Source of the DNA: Hydrogenophaga sp.
GTDB taxonomy: Bacteria; Pseudomonadota; Gammaproteobacteria; Burkholderiales; Burkholderiaceae_C
Direction of reading: 5' to 3'
Assembly (NCBI GenBank): GCA_021154985.1
Contig: JAJNQE010000051.1
Coordinates: 1 to 28,723, forward strand
DNA: 28,723 bases
Shown here piece after piece: positions 1 through 7,277 of the stretch. Positions within the stretch are counted from its first letter, which is position 1; each line of letters opens with the position of its first letter. The notes under the pieces were generated by a model. The model was not told the DNA's origin. It saw only the letters and a list, made by a program, of their open reading frames with translations, and did not search any database. Position numbers and translations under genes: made by a program.

Positions 1-214
1 AAGGGGGTCGCAAGACCTCCCGGCTGCAAGGATAATTTCATCGGCTGGCTCTGCGTCGGGCACCTTGGCGCAGGGTGAGACTCAAGGATGCTGGCTTCCC
101 GTTTAGCGTGCCACTGCGCGACTCGGGCGGCGAGACCCAAATCAGACGGCTACACATGTAGAACTGCTCGAAGAAGGCTTGCGGACGGGGGTTCAAATCC
201 CCCCAGCTCCACCA
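1..214 (+). ncRNA. ssrA: tmRNA (ssrA), 3' part
   Basis: This is the 3' portion of transfer-messenger RNA, which rescues stalled ribosomes by trans-translation together with SmpB. The tRNA-like 3' end is visible: a T-arm with the GGTTCAAATCC core at about 187-203, followed by the acceptor strand AGCTCCACCA with encoded CCA at 205-214. Upstream GC-rich pairing segments fit the pseudoknot region. The 5' acceptor strand and the tag reading frame lie outside the window, so the gene is partial. A one-piece tmRNA is assumed; the two-piece form known in some betaproteobacteria cannot be ruled out without the upstream sequence. A hairpin terminator follows directly. Confidence 0.9.
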
Positions 215-228
215 AACCACCCGATCAA

Positions 229-265
229 GGCCACCGGCACCAACGTGCTGGTGGCCTTTTTCTTT
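229..265 (+). terminator. Rho-independent terminator of ssrA
   Basis: A GGCCACC...GGTGGCC stem (229-256) with a short loop is followed by a T-rich run (257-265). It lies 15 bases after the tmRNA CCA end, as expected for ssrA termination. Confidence 0.85.
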
Positions 266-341
266 GGTTCAACTGCCGCGGCTTCAAAGAGAGGCAAGGG
301 AGCAGACAGGCTGCCCCGCCACCCCCGCCCAAAAGCCCAGG

Positions 342-1592
342 TCACACGCCTGCCGCCAGCGGCATCATGGCGGTCGCACGTGTTCGCTCCCATTGCGCCA
401 CATGCTCTCCCAACTGGTGGGCCGTGATGGCCGAGAGCGTCCAGCCGAGGTGGCCGTGGCCCGTGTTGTAGAACACGTTGGCCAGCCGGCCTGCGCCCAC
501 CCGGGGCAGCATGTCGGGCATCATGGGCCGAAGGCCTGCCCAAGGCTCCACGCGGCGCGTGCTCACGCCGGGGAAACACCGGTTCACCCAGTTCACCAGT
601 GGACGAATGCGGTCGGCGCGAATGTCCAGGTTGAACCCGTTGAATTCGGCTGTGCCGGCCACGCGGAATCGGTCCACGCCCAAGCGGCTGGTGACCAGCT
701 TGGTCTCGTCGTCGAGCAGGCTCACCTGGGGAGCCGCAGCCTGGCTCTGTTCGTCGTTGAGCGCCACGGTGATCGAGTACCCCTTGACTGGGTAAACATT
801 GAGCCGGTCACCGAGTTGCGCGCCCAGTGCGCGGCTGTGAACGCCTGCGCTGATCACCACAGCGTCGGCGCTCACGACTTCTCCACTGGCCAGCGTGACG
901 TGAGCCGTCTGACCGCTGCTGCGCACGCGTGCCACCGTCTGGCCGGTCATGAGCGTCACGCCCATGCGTGCGCAGGCGTGGCTCAGGCCGTGGGTGAATT
1001 TGTGGATGTCGCCGGTGCTGTCGCTCTCGGTGAAGTAACCCCCGTAAAAGTCGCCCTGTAGCGTGGGTTCGATGGCGCGCATCTCGTCGGGCGTGACGGC
1101 GCGGCGCGGCAGGCCGCCTTCGGCCAGCAGCTTGGAGACTTCGCCCGCGTGCTCAAAGCCGGCACGGTCGCGGTAGATGTGCAGGATGCCCTGCTGCTTC
1201 AGATCAAAGTCGATGCCCTCGGCCTGTGCCCAGCCAAACAGGTGCTCGCGGGCGGCGATGGCCAGGCGTGTGGTGGCCACGGTGTTGCTGCGGTACTTGG
1301 GGATGGAGGCCACGAACTCGGCGAACCAGCTCAGCTTGTGCCAGCTGGGTTTGGGATTGACCAGCAGCGGCGCGTCGGCCTTGAGCATCCACTTCAGCCC
1401 CTTGATCAGGGTGGACGGGTGGGTCCAGACCTCGGCGTTGGAAGCCGACAGCTGGCCGCCGTTGGCATGGCTGGTTTCCATGCCCGCGTAGCGGTGTTTT
1501 TCAATCAGGGTGACCTGGTGACCCTGACGGGCCAGCACGTAAGCGCTGGTGACGCCGGTGATACCGCCGCCTATGACGATGAGGTGTGCCAT
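342..1592 (-). CDS. dadA: D-amino acid dehydrogenase (DadA-type FAD oxidoreductase)
   Basis: The product is 416 aa, the usual size of the DadA small subunit. It starts with the Rossmann dinucleotide motif GGGITG (residues 8-13) and is a DAO-fold FAD enzyme throughout, with a C-terminal NTGHGHLGWT segment typical of DadA. Family members oxidise D-amino acids (classically D-alanine) to 2-oxo acids and ammonia, passing electrons to the membrane quinone pool. The ATG at 1592 is preceded by a purine-rich AAGAGA. What is odd is the leader: a tandem glycine riboswitch lies directly upstream on the same strand. This suggests that glycine, or an amino acid metabolised with it, is a physiological substrate or signal. 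The exact substrate cannot be read from the sequence; related paralogues act on glycine, D-alanine or other D-amino acids. Confidence 0.88.
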   Translation of the reverse strand: MAHLIVIGGGITGVTSAYVLARQGHQVTLIEKHRYAGMETSHANGGQLSASNAEVWTHPSTLIKGLKWMLKADAPLLVNPKPSWHKLSWFAEFVASIPKYRSNTVATTRLAIAAREHLFGWAQAEGIDFDLKQQGILHIYRDRAGFEHAGEVSKLLAEGGLPRRAVTPDEMRAIEPTLQGDFYGGYFTESDSTGDIHKFTHGLSHACARMGVTLMTGQTVARVRSSGQTAHVTLASGEVVSADAVVISAGVHSRALGAQLGDRLNVYPVKGYSITVALNDEQSQAAAPQVSLLDDETKLVTSRLGVDRFRVAGTAEFNGFNLDIRADRIRPLVNWVNRCFPGVSTRRVEPWAGLRPMMPDMLPRVGAGRLANVFYNTGHGHLGWTLSAITAHQLGEHVAQWERTRATAMMPLAAGV

Positions 1593-1615
1593 GGGAATCT
1601 CTTTTGCAAAGTCGT

Positions 1616-1669
1616 CAAACAGGGGAGGCACGACCCGCACACCGTGTGCGGACCATGACCCCCTCTGTT
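1616..1669 (-). promoter_or_regulatory. Candidate expression platform of the glycine riboswitch
   Basis: On the minus strand the 3' P1 strand of aptamer 2 (AAACAGAGGGG, about 1669-1660) can instead pair with CCCCTGTTT (about 1616-1625). The alternative fold encloses an internal hairpin CCGCACAC/GTGTGCGG (about 1635-1652). Switching between the two folds could control elongation or access to the dadA start. The pairing is visible by eye; the mechanism is inferred, because the trailing U-run is short and weak for a terminator. Confidence 0.5.
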
Positions 1670-1861
1670 TGTGACCTGAGAGATTCACCGGCCCCCGTCT
1701 TGAAAGGGGCGCTGGCTTGCTCCTGCGGTGGGCCGGGGGACGAATCCCGGCCACTCTTCAGAGTGTGAAAGCGTGTCGACCGGTCCTTTTGCCTGAGAGT
1801 TTCCGGGGCGGTTGCTCCTTCGGCGCCGGCTTGTCCTGCAAGCCAGTCTCTCCCGGTCGAC
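1659..1861 (-). promoter_or_regulatory. Tandem glycine riboswitch (two gcvT-type aptamers)
   Basis: Read on the minus strand, aptamer 1 (about 1861-1775) begins GTCGACCGGGAGAG and closes with CTCTCAGGCAAAAGGACCGGTCGAC-type pairing. It has the conserved CGCCGAAGGAGCAA core. The outer stem GTCGACCGG/CCGGTCGAC is perfect (1853-1861 with 1775-1783). Aptamer 2 (about 1768-1659) has CTCTG...CAGAG as its P1, the internal CGCAGGAGCAA core and the conserved CTCTCAGGTCAC segment. The short linker between the two matches the cooperative tandem glycine class. It lies between the stop of the Bug-protein gene (1875) and the dadA start (1592), so it should control dadA, including read-through from the upstream genes. 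Confidence 0.92.
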
Positions 1862-1874
1862 GTGTTTGAAGTGC

Positions 1875-2867
1875 TTATTGTGCCTGCAGCTGGATCGACT
1901 TCGCGATGGCCCTGAACTGCTGAACACCGTCGGCGTAGGCCTGGTCCACGGCCTTCAGCGACAGGGGCTTGGCCAGCAGCTGGCTGTTGGCTTCCAGCGC
2001 CTGGTGCACGGCAGGGTCGCCCAGTGTTTCGGTGATGGCCTTGTGCAGGGCGGTCACCACGGGCTCGGGGGTGTCCTTCTTCACGAAGTAACCGGTCCAG
2101 ATGTTGAAGGTGAAGTTTTTGAGTTGGGTGCTCTCGGTGATGGCGGGGTAGCCCTTCACGTTGTCCAGCCGCTCGCCGTTGAGCATGGCCAGCACCTTGA
2201 CGCGACCGGTCTTGTGCATCTCGTCGTACTTCTTGCCGTAGGGCGCGAGGAAAAAGTCCACCTGGCTGGCCATCAGGTCTTGCTCGGCCGGTGCCGCGCC
2301 TTTGTAGGGGACGTGGACCATGGGGATGCCGGTGACCTTGGACAGGTGCTCACCCAGCAGGTGGTAGAACGAACCGGGGCCGACGCTGGCGTAGGTCAGC
2401 GGCCGGCCCTGCTGCGCGGCCTTGCGGGCCTGGTCGAGAAACTCGTCGACGTTGCTGGCCGGGAAGTCCTTGCGGGCAAGGAACGCAATCTGTGCGGTGG
2501 CGATCATCTGCACCAGGCGGAAGTCTTCGCTCTTGAACTTGATGGACGCGATGGCCAGCGGCGCCAGGATGAGTTCGTTCGGCGAGCCCTGGAACACCGT
2601 GTACCCGTCGCTGGCGCCGTTGAGCACTTTCTGTGCGGCGATGGAACCGCTGGCCCCACCCAGGTTTTCAATGACGACCGGCTGGCCCAGCTGTTTGCCC
2701 AGGGTGACGTTGACCGAGCGCGCGATCACGTCCGACAAACCGCCCGCCGGGTACGGAACCATGAGCGTCACGGGGCGCGCAGGATAGGTCTGCGCCAGTG
2801 CTGCGCCGCTGAAGGCGGCCAGTGCCATGGCGGCGCTGGTCAGCAAGGTCTTGAGGGGACTGTTCAT
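1875..2867 (-). CDS. Bug/TctC-family periplasmic substrate-binding protein
   Basis: The product is 330 aa with an N-terminal signal peptide: a basic start, a hydrophobic core and an ALA-Q cleavage site near residue 25. The mature start YPARPVTLMVPYPAGGLSD is the hallmark of the Bug (Bordetella uptake gene) / TctC family, which binds carboxylated small molecules in the periplasm. Conserved family segments follow, such as VVIENLGGASGSIAAQKV and VPYKGAAPAEQDLMASQ. No TctA or TctB membrane partners are adjacent, as is common for the many orphan Bug proteins of Burkholderiales. The ATG at 2867 has a GGAGA ribosome site. It lies 17 bases after the M20 amidohydrolase stop, so the two are probably co-transcribed and the ligand is probably that enzyme's substrate. 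Confidence 0.9.
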   Translation of the reverse strand: MNSPLKTLLTSAAMALAAFSGAALAQTYPARPVTLMVPYPAGGLSDVIARSVNVTLGKQLGQPVVIENLGGASGSIAAQKVLNGASDGYTVFQGSPNELILAPLAIASIKFKSEDFRLVQMIATAQIAFLARKDFPASNVDEFLDQARKAAQQGRPLTYASVGPGSFYHLLGEHLSKVTGIPMVHVPYKGAAPAEQDLMASQVDFFLAPYGKKYDEMHKTGRVKVLAMLNGERLDNVKGYPAITESTQLKNFTFNIWTGYFVKKDTPEPVVTALHKAITETLGDPAVHQALEANSQLLAKPLSLKAVDQAYADGVQQFRAIAKSIQLQAQ

Positions 2868-2884
2868 GGATGTCTCCGGTGGGT

Positions 2885-4060
2885 TCAGGGGTGGGTGGGG
2901 GAAAGCAGTTCGTTCACCAGTGCGATCCAGTACGCGGCGCCGGTGGCGATGTTGTGGTCGTTGAAGTCGTAGGCCGGGTTGTGGACCATGCAGGCGCCGG
3001 GCTCCTGGCCAGTGCCGTTGCCGATGAAGAGGTAGCTGCCGGGCACGCGTTCGAGCATGAAGGCGAAGTCTTCGCTGCCGGTGAGCATGGGGCCCTGGGC
3101 CACCACCTGTTGTGGCGGAAAGTGGGCCTGCGCCACGGCCAGCGCGCGGGCGGTTTGCTGCGCATCGTTGACCAGCACGGCGTAGCCGGGACGCCAGTCC
3201 AGTTCGGCGCGCACACCGAAGCTCTCGGCTTGCAGGCGCACCAGTTCGCGAATGCGTTGCTCCACGCTCGAACGCACCTGCGGGTCCAGCGCACGCACGC
3301 TGAGTTCCAGGCGCGCCGAGGCCGGGATCACGTTGTTGGCCTGGCCCGCGTGCACGGCGCCCACCGTCACCACGGCGGGCTGCAGCGGGTCCACATGGCG
3401 CGAGACCACGGTTTGCAGCGCCAGGATGAGGGAGGCGGCAGCAACCACCACGTCGGTGGCCTTGTGCGGCATGGCGCCATGCCCGCCCTGGCCGTGCAGG
3501 GTGACGGTGGCGTAGTCGGACGAGGCCATGGTCGGGCCGCTGCGAAACACCAACTGGCCCTGCGCAAAGCCGGGCATGTTGTGCATGGCAAAGATGGCGT
3601 CGCACGGGAAGCGCTCGAACAGGCCGTCTTCCATCATCTTCAGCGCACCACCACCGCCTTCTTCTGCGGGCTGGAAGATCAGGTTGAGCGTGCCGTCAAA
3701 GTTGCCTTGCGTGGCCAGGTGGTGTGCGGCGGCCAGCAGCATGGTGGTGTGGCCGTCGTGGCCGCAGGCGTGCATCACGCCGTGGTGGTGGCTGCTCCAG
3801 TCGGCGCCGGTGGCTTCCACAATGGGCAAGGCGTCCATGTCGGCGCGCAGGCCGAGCGTGCGGTTGGCATCACCCCGGCGCAACTGCCCCACCACGCCGG
3901 TGCCGCCCAGACCGGTGGTCACCGCAAAACCCCAATGCGCCAGCTTCTGCGCCACGAGTGCGCTGGTGCGGTGCTCGTCGAAGGCCAGTTCCGGGTGCTG
4001 GTGGATGTCGCGTCGCAGCGCGACGAATTCCTGAACCGCTTGATCGCTGAGTCGTTCCAA
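2885..4060 (-). CDS. M20-family amidohydrolase (hippurate hydrolase / aminoacylase type)
   Basis: The product is 391 aa, standard for M20D amidohydrolases, which remove an acyl group from N-acyl amino acids. Visible motifs are LRADMDALP, the metal-binding MHACGHDGHTTM, the catalytic PAEEGGGG, a central dimerisation lid domain with GQGGHGAMPH, and the late SEDFAF. This family includes hippurate hydrolase, N-acetyl-amino-acid deacetylase and IAA-amino-acid hydrolases, and the acyl specificity cannot be told from sequence. No in-frame ATG lies near the conserved N-terminus. The start taken is TTG at 4060, with only a weak ribosome site. The gene heads a probable operon with the downstream Bug protein and diverges from a LysR regulator. 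Confidence 0.9.
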   Translation of the reverse strand: MERLSDQAVQEFVALRRDIHQHPELAFDEHRTSALVAQKLAHWGFAVTTGLGGTGVVGQLRRGDANRTLGLRADMDALPIVEATGADWSSHHHGVMHACGHDGHTTMLLAAAHHLATQGNFDGTLNLIFQPAEEGGGGALKMMEDGLFERFPCDAIFAMHNMPGFAQGQLVFRSGPTMASSDYATVTLHGQGGHGAMPHKATDVVVAAASLILALQTVVSRHVDPLQPAVVTVGAVHAGQANNVIPASARLELSVRALDPQVRSSVEQRIRELVRLQAESFGVRAELDWRPGYAVLVNDAQQTARALAVAQAHFPPQQVVAQGPMLTGSEDFAFMLERVPGSYLFIGNGTGQEPGACMVHNPAYDFNDHNIATGAAYWIALVNELLSPTHP

Positions 4061-4119
4061 GGCCGTTGCTACATTGGGTACATGAACTTTGTTGCATGTT
4101 AGGAACGGCTTGTTTTAAA

Positions 4120-4150
4120 GTCCAATGCATTGCTGAGCATTGATCAATGA
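4120..4150. promoter_or_regulatory. Divergent operator region, candidate LysR-type sites
   Basis: Between the M20 gene and the LysR gene are two perfect 10-bp palindromes: CAATGCATTG (4123-4132) and ATTGATCAAT (4139-4148). Their centres are 16 bp apart. The 109-bp AT-richer spacer between divergent genes is the expected site of LysR regulation. Binding is inferred, not shown. Confidence 0.45.
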
Positions 4151-4169
4151 CTTTGAAGAGGGTTTTGAC

Positions 4170-5066
4170 ATGACGCTGGTCCAGCTTCGGCACTTCGTTT
4201 TGCTGGCAGATGTGGGTTCGTTCGTGCAGGCGTCGGCCGCGCTGTTTCTCACCCAGCCCGCCCTCACCCGCAGCATCCAGGCGCTGGAAGACGAACTCGG
4301 CGGGGCTTTGTTTGACCGTCTTGGCCGCCGGATTGCCCTCACCCCGTTCGGCCGCGAGGCGCTGGCGCGTGCGCGGCGCCTGGTCAGCGATGCCGAAGCG
4401 CTGAAGCAGGCCGGGCAGGGCTTGCATGGCGGACTGATCGGCCAATTGCGTGTGGGCCTGAGCTCGGGGCCGGGCGCGCTGCTGAGCACACCGCTGATGC
4501 TGCACATGGCCGAACACCACCCCCGGCTGCAGCTTCACATTTCCCGCGGCAACACCGCGGTGTTGCTCGACGCGCTGCGGGCACAAAAACTGGACGCAGC
4601 GGTGGTCGACATCCGCGACATGCGGCCCTCGGCCGAGCTGCAGGTGTCGCTGGCCTTCGAACTCGGGGCCGGGTTCCTGGTGCGGCCTGAGCATCCGCTG
4701 GTGCAGCGGGGCGGCCCCGTCAGTCTGGACGATGTGATGGCCTACCCGGTGGCGTCGACCCCGCTGAGCGACGAGGTGGCGCGCATGCTGATTGCCCGCT
4801 ACGGGCCGCAGGCCAACCCGGACGACATGGTGACCCTGCGCTGTGACGAGACGCTCAGCATCGTTGAGCTGGCCCGGCGCAGCAACGCCATCGTGCTCAC
4901 CGTGAACGCTGCGGCGGCCGATCTGGTCCGCCTGCCGGTTTCACCCAACCTGGACGCCACGGCGCGGTTCGGGCTGGTGACCCTGGCGCGGCGGCAGGAG
5001 GCGCCAGCGCTGCGCATCTTGCGCGAGCAGATGCCCACCTGGACCGGAGGACCGCTGGCGGGTTGA
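4170..5066 (+). CDS. LysR-family transcriptional regulator
   Basis: The product is 298 aa. An N-terminal winged helix-turn-helix (about residues 1-60) has the family pattern LRHFVLLADVGSFVQASAALFLTQPALTRSIQALEDELG. A periplasmic-binding-protein-like effector domain follows (about 90-295). The ATG at 4170 was chosen because it begins the conserved MTLVQLRHF segment and follows a GAAGAGG ribosome site; a TTG ten codons upstream is less likely. It diverges from the M20/Bug operon, the usual layout for a LysR protein controlling its neighbour. The natural effector is unknown; the M20 substrate or product is a reasonable guess. Confidence 0.92.
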   Translation: MTLVQLRHFVLLADVGSFVQASAALFLTQPALTRSIQALEDELGGALFDRLGRRIALTPFGREALARARRLVSDAEALKQAGQGLHGGLIGQLRVGLSSGPGALLSTPLMLHMAEHHPRLQLHISRGNTAVLLDALRAQKLDAAVVDIRDMRPSAELQVSLAFELGAGFLVRPEHPLVQRGGPVSLDDVMAYPVASTPLSDEVARMLIARYGPQANPDDMVTLRCDETLSIVELARRSNAIVLTVNAAAADLVRLPVSPNLDATARFGLVTLARRQEAPALRILREQMPTWTGGPLAG

Positions 5067-5117
5067 GCCGTCCTCGCGTGACCTGACGTCACAGAACGCT
5101 GCAGACCCACCCGACGG

Positions 5118-5687
5118 TCACGAACGCCTGGCCCGCAGCCGCTGGCTGCGCTGCCACCGCGTTCTCAAGATCCAGATGCCGCTCACCAGAAAGTACACCG
5201 CCACACCGCTCAGGCTCGCCACGATGGCCAGACCCACCACCAAGGGCTTGCCCACCGTGGTCAGCTGATGGAGCCCGTGGCGCAGGCGGTTGCCCAGGCC
5301 CTCAACCGCGGGGGGTGCTTCTTGCGTGGCCTGGAGCTCCGACGCGATTTCCCTGTCGGTGGGCGCTTCTTCGCCCAGCACCGCCTTGCCGAGGCGGTAT
5401 GCGCCGTAGTACACGGGCCCGAAAGTCACCGGGTTGGTGACCAGTGTGCTCGCCACCGCCATGGGCACATTGGCCCGCAGCGCCACCGCCATGGCTGCGG
5501 CAAACGGAATTTGAGCCACCGGAATCAGCAAGCCGAAAAAGATGCCCAGGGCCAGCCCGAGGGCAATGCCTTTGCGACTGAAGTGCCAGAGCCGGGGGTG
5601 GTTCAGAACCGGGCCCATCCAGCGCAACCACCGGTTGTTCTGCAGGGTCTCCGGCTTGGGCAGCCAGGTCTTGATGCGGTTTTTCAT
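5118..5687 (-). CDS. DUF2062 membrane protein
   Basis: The product is 189 aa. The central part holds hydrophobic helices with small-residue-rich segments and the DUF2062 pattern: RKGIALGLALGIFFGLLIPVAQ-like, then a VTNPVTFGPVYYGAYRLG segment. A further transmembrane helix lies near the C-terminus (about 150-175), followed by a very basic tail. The molecular function of DUF2062 is not established. The ATG at 5687 begins MKNRIKTWLPKPE, typical for proteobacterial members. It diverges from the pseudouridine synthase gene with an 89-bp spacer. Confidence 0.82.
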   Translation of the reverse strand: MKNRIKTWLPKPETLQNNRWLRWMGPVLNHPRLWHFSRKGIALGLALGIFFGLLIPVAQIPFAAAMAVALRANVPMAVASTLVTNPVTFGPVYYGAYRLGKAVLGEEAPTDREIASELQATQEAPPAVEGLGNRLRHGLHQLTTVGKPLVVGLAIVASLSGVAVYFLVSGIWILRTRWQRSQRLRARRS

Positions 5688-5776
5688 TCGACGCGACTGG
5701 GGAGTGGTTTGAGCAACCACCGATTGTCCCTGACCTGGCCGGAGCTCACCAGGCGAGCGGCGACAATCCACTCACC

Positions 5777-6523
5777 ATGATGCAGTTGCAGGACATTCTT
5801 TTTTCCCAGGGCTTTGGCACGCGCCGTATCTGTTGCGGGCTGGTGCAGCAGGGCCTGGTTCGTGTGGTGATGAATGGCGCGCCGGCGGTTTGCCTCGATC
5901 CCACGGCCCGCTTTGCCGAGGACGGGCTGGTGTTTGAGGTTCAAGGCGAAACCTGGTCCTACCAGGAGCGGGCCTACCTCATGGTCCACAAACCCGCGGG
6001 CTTCGAGTGTTCACAAAAACCGAGCACCTACCCCAGCGTCTACACCTTGCTCCCGGGCCCCTTGCGAACTCGGGGTGGCGGTGCGGCGGCGGGCGTGCAG
6101 GCGGTGGGCCGGCTGGACCAGGACACCACAGGGCTGCTGCTCATGTCCGATGACGGCAAGTTCATCCACCGGCTGACCTCGCCGCGCCACCACGTGCCCA
6201 AGGTGTACGAGGTGCAGGTCAAACACCCGCTGGATGAAAAGCAGGTCAGCAGGTTGCTGGCCGGTGTGGTGCTGGACGATGACCCCAAGCCGGTGAAGGC
6301 GCAGGCCTGTTCGGCCGAGGGGGAGCATCACCTGAAGCTCACCTTGACCGAGGGCAAGTACCACCAGGTCAAGCGCATGGTGGCGGCGGTGGGCAACCGG
6401 GTGGAAGGGCTGCACCGGTCTTCGGTGGGCTCGATTTTTCTCACGCCAGACCTCCCGCCCGGTCAATGGCGCTGGTTGACGCAGGATGAGGTGGCTTCTT
6501 TGACGCAAAAAGCGCCGGGCTGA
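5777..6523 (+). CDS. rsuA: RsuA-family 16S rRNA pseudouridine synthase
   Basis: The product is 248 aa. An N-terminal S4-like RNA-binding stretch (about 1-60) is followed by the catalytic domain with the signature GRLDQDTTGLLLMSDDG; the first Asp (D114) is the catalytic residue. The ending GKYHQVKRMVAAVGNRVEGLHRSSVG is the RsuA/RluB/RluE/RluF hallmark. RsuA makes pseudouridine at position 516 of 16S rRNA. The total length and lack of an extended tail fit RsuA better than RluB, but paralogue assignment by eye is not certain. The start could be either of two adjacent ATGs (5777 or 5780). Confidence 0.85.
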   Translation: MMQLQDILFSQGFGTRRICCGLVQQGLVRVVMNGAPAVCLDPTARFAEDGLVFEVQGETWSYQERAYLMVHKPAGFECSQKPSTYPSVYTLLPGPLRTRGGGAAAGVQAVGRLDQDTTGLLLMSDDGKFIHRLTSPRHHVPKVYEVQVKHPLDEKQVSRLLAGVVLDDDPKPVKAQACSAEGEHHLKLTLTEGKYHQVKRMVAAVGNRVEGLHRSSVGSIFLTPDLPPGQWRWLTQDEVASLTQKAPG

Positions 6524-6532
6524 GGCCGGCGC
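6507..6532 (-). terminator. Minus-strand terminator nested in the 3' end of rsuA
   Basis: On the minus strand a perfect 7-bp stem GCGCCGG/CCGGCGC (6512-6518 with 6526-6532, loop of 7) is followed by TTTTT (6511-6507). It sits just past the stop of the DUF2726-like gene at 6543 and overlaps the last codons of the convergent rsuA. Confidence 0.75.
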
Positions 6533-6542
6533 GACCGCAGGC

Positions 6543-7277
6543 TCAGAGCAAGTCGCCTTTGCGGCTGTCGAGTGGCATCAGGAACGAGTTTTCCTGCCAC
6601 TGCGAATTGAAGTCGCTGCGCGGCTCGCCGGTGGTGCTGTTGGGCCAGGTGGAGAGCGGGGCGAAGTCGCTGGCGCGGGTGTTGCGCTGGCGGGTGAGCA
6701 CGGTGCGCAGATTGGCCTGGGCCGCAATGATGGCCCGCTCTTCCATTTCGCGTTCGCGCATGGACTGGTTCAACGCCGATTCACCCAGGAACTCGGCGCG
6801 AATTTCGGCCACCGTGGGCAGGCTGTTGGAGCGCACCACCCAGTAAGGCAGGCCGCACTGGGTGAGCAGCGAATGTTTGAGGGCCCGCGTGCTGCGGGGC
6901 AGGCCGGCGGTGCCCGGAACGTCCAGACAACCCAGAACCCGGCCGTCGGAACGGCACACGGTGAACGTGCAATACACGCTGCCGAGCAGCTTGTACCACT
7001 CCATGCCTTGCTCCCGGTCCCGGGGCAGGGTGAAGCGGGTCACCGGCAGTTTGATCATCACGTGGTGGTCGTAAAAAGCCCGGGCCAGCCAATGCCAGAC
7101 GCGCGCTTCTTCGCTGTTGGCCAGGGCGCGGGTGCTCAGCGGCCAGTGCTTCGGAATGCGCCGCCGCTCCCGGGCTTGCCGCTCTGCCCACGCGTGGTGC
7201 AGCCATGCGCCCAGCACCAGCAAAGCGGGTACCAGCACTGCAAGCAGCCATGGGTTGGTCCAGTCGGTCATGAGCAT
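6543..7277 (-). CDS. Membrane-anchored DUF2726-like protein
   Basis: The product is about 244 aa from the ATG at 7277 (ATG 7271 and TTG 7304 are also in frame). One N-terminal transmembrane helix (WLLAVLVPALLVLGAWLHHA) is followed by a basic stretch and a cytoplasmic domain. That domain resembles DUF2726 (nuclease-like, related to topoisomerase/NERD modules): a conserved KLPVTRFTLPRDRE segment, then CTFTVCRSDGRVLGCLDVPG and LKHSLLTQCGLPYWVV. The latter looks like the D-x-K-like strand-helix arrangement of such domains. No function is established and the family assignment is tentative. The last third is variable and probably disordered. Confidence 0.65.
   Translation of the reverse strand: MLMTDWTNPWLLAVLVPALLVLGAWLHHAWAERQARERRRIPKHWPLSTRALANSEEARVWHWLARAFYDHHVMIKLPVTRFTLPRDREQGMEWYKLLGSVYCTFTVCRSDGRVLGCLDVPGTAGLPRSTRALKHSLLTQCGLPYWVVRSNSLPTVAEIRAEFLGESALNQSMREREMEERAIIAAQANLRTVLTRQRNTRASDFAPLSTWPNSTTGEPRSDFNSQWQENSFLMPLDSRKGDLL

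Noticed and set aside
1..214. A tRNA gene at the window start, from the T-arm and CCA end
   Set aside because: No matching D-arm or anticodon arm at tRNA distance; the long GC-paired upstream region and the following terminator fit tmRNA.
264..1061. Long plus-strand open frame opposite dadA
   Set aside because: It is the antisense shadow of a clearly conserved FAD enzyme, with low-complexity His/Ala/Val-rich translation and no recognisable motif. Similar long antisense frames opposite glnA, ntrBC, phaZ and metY were set aside for the same reason.
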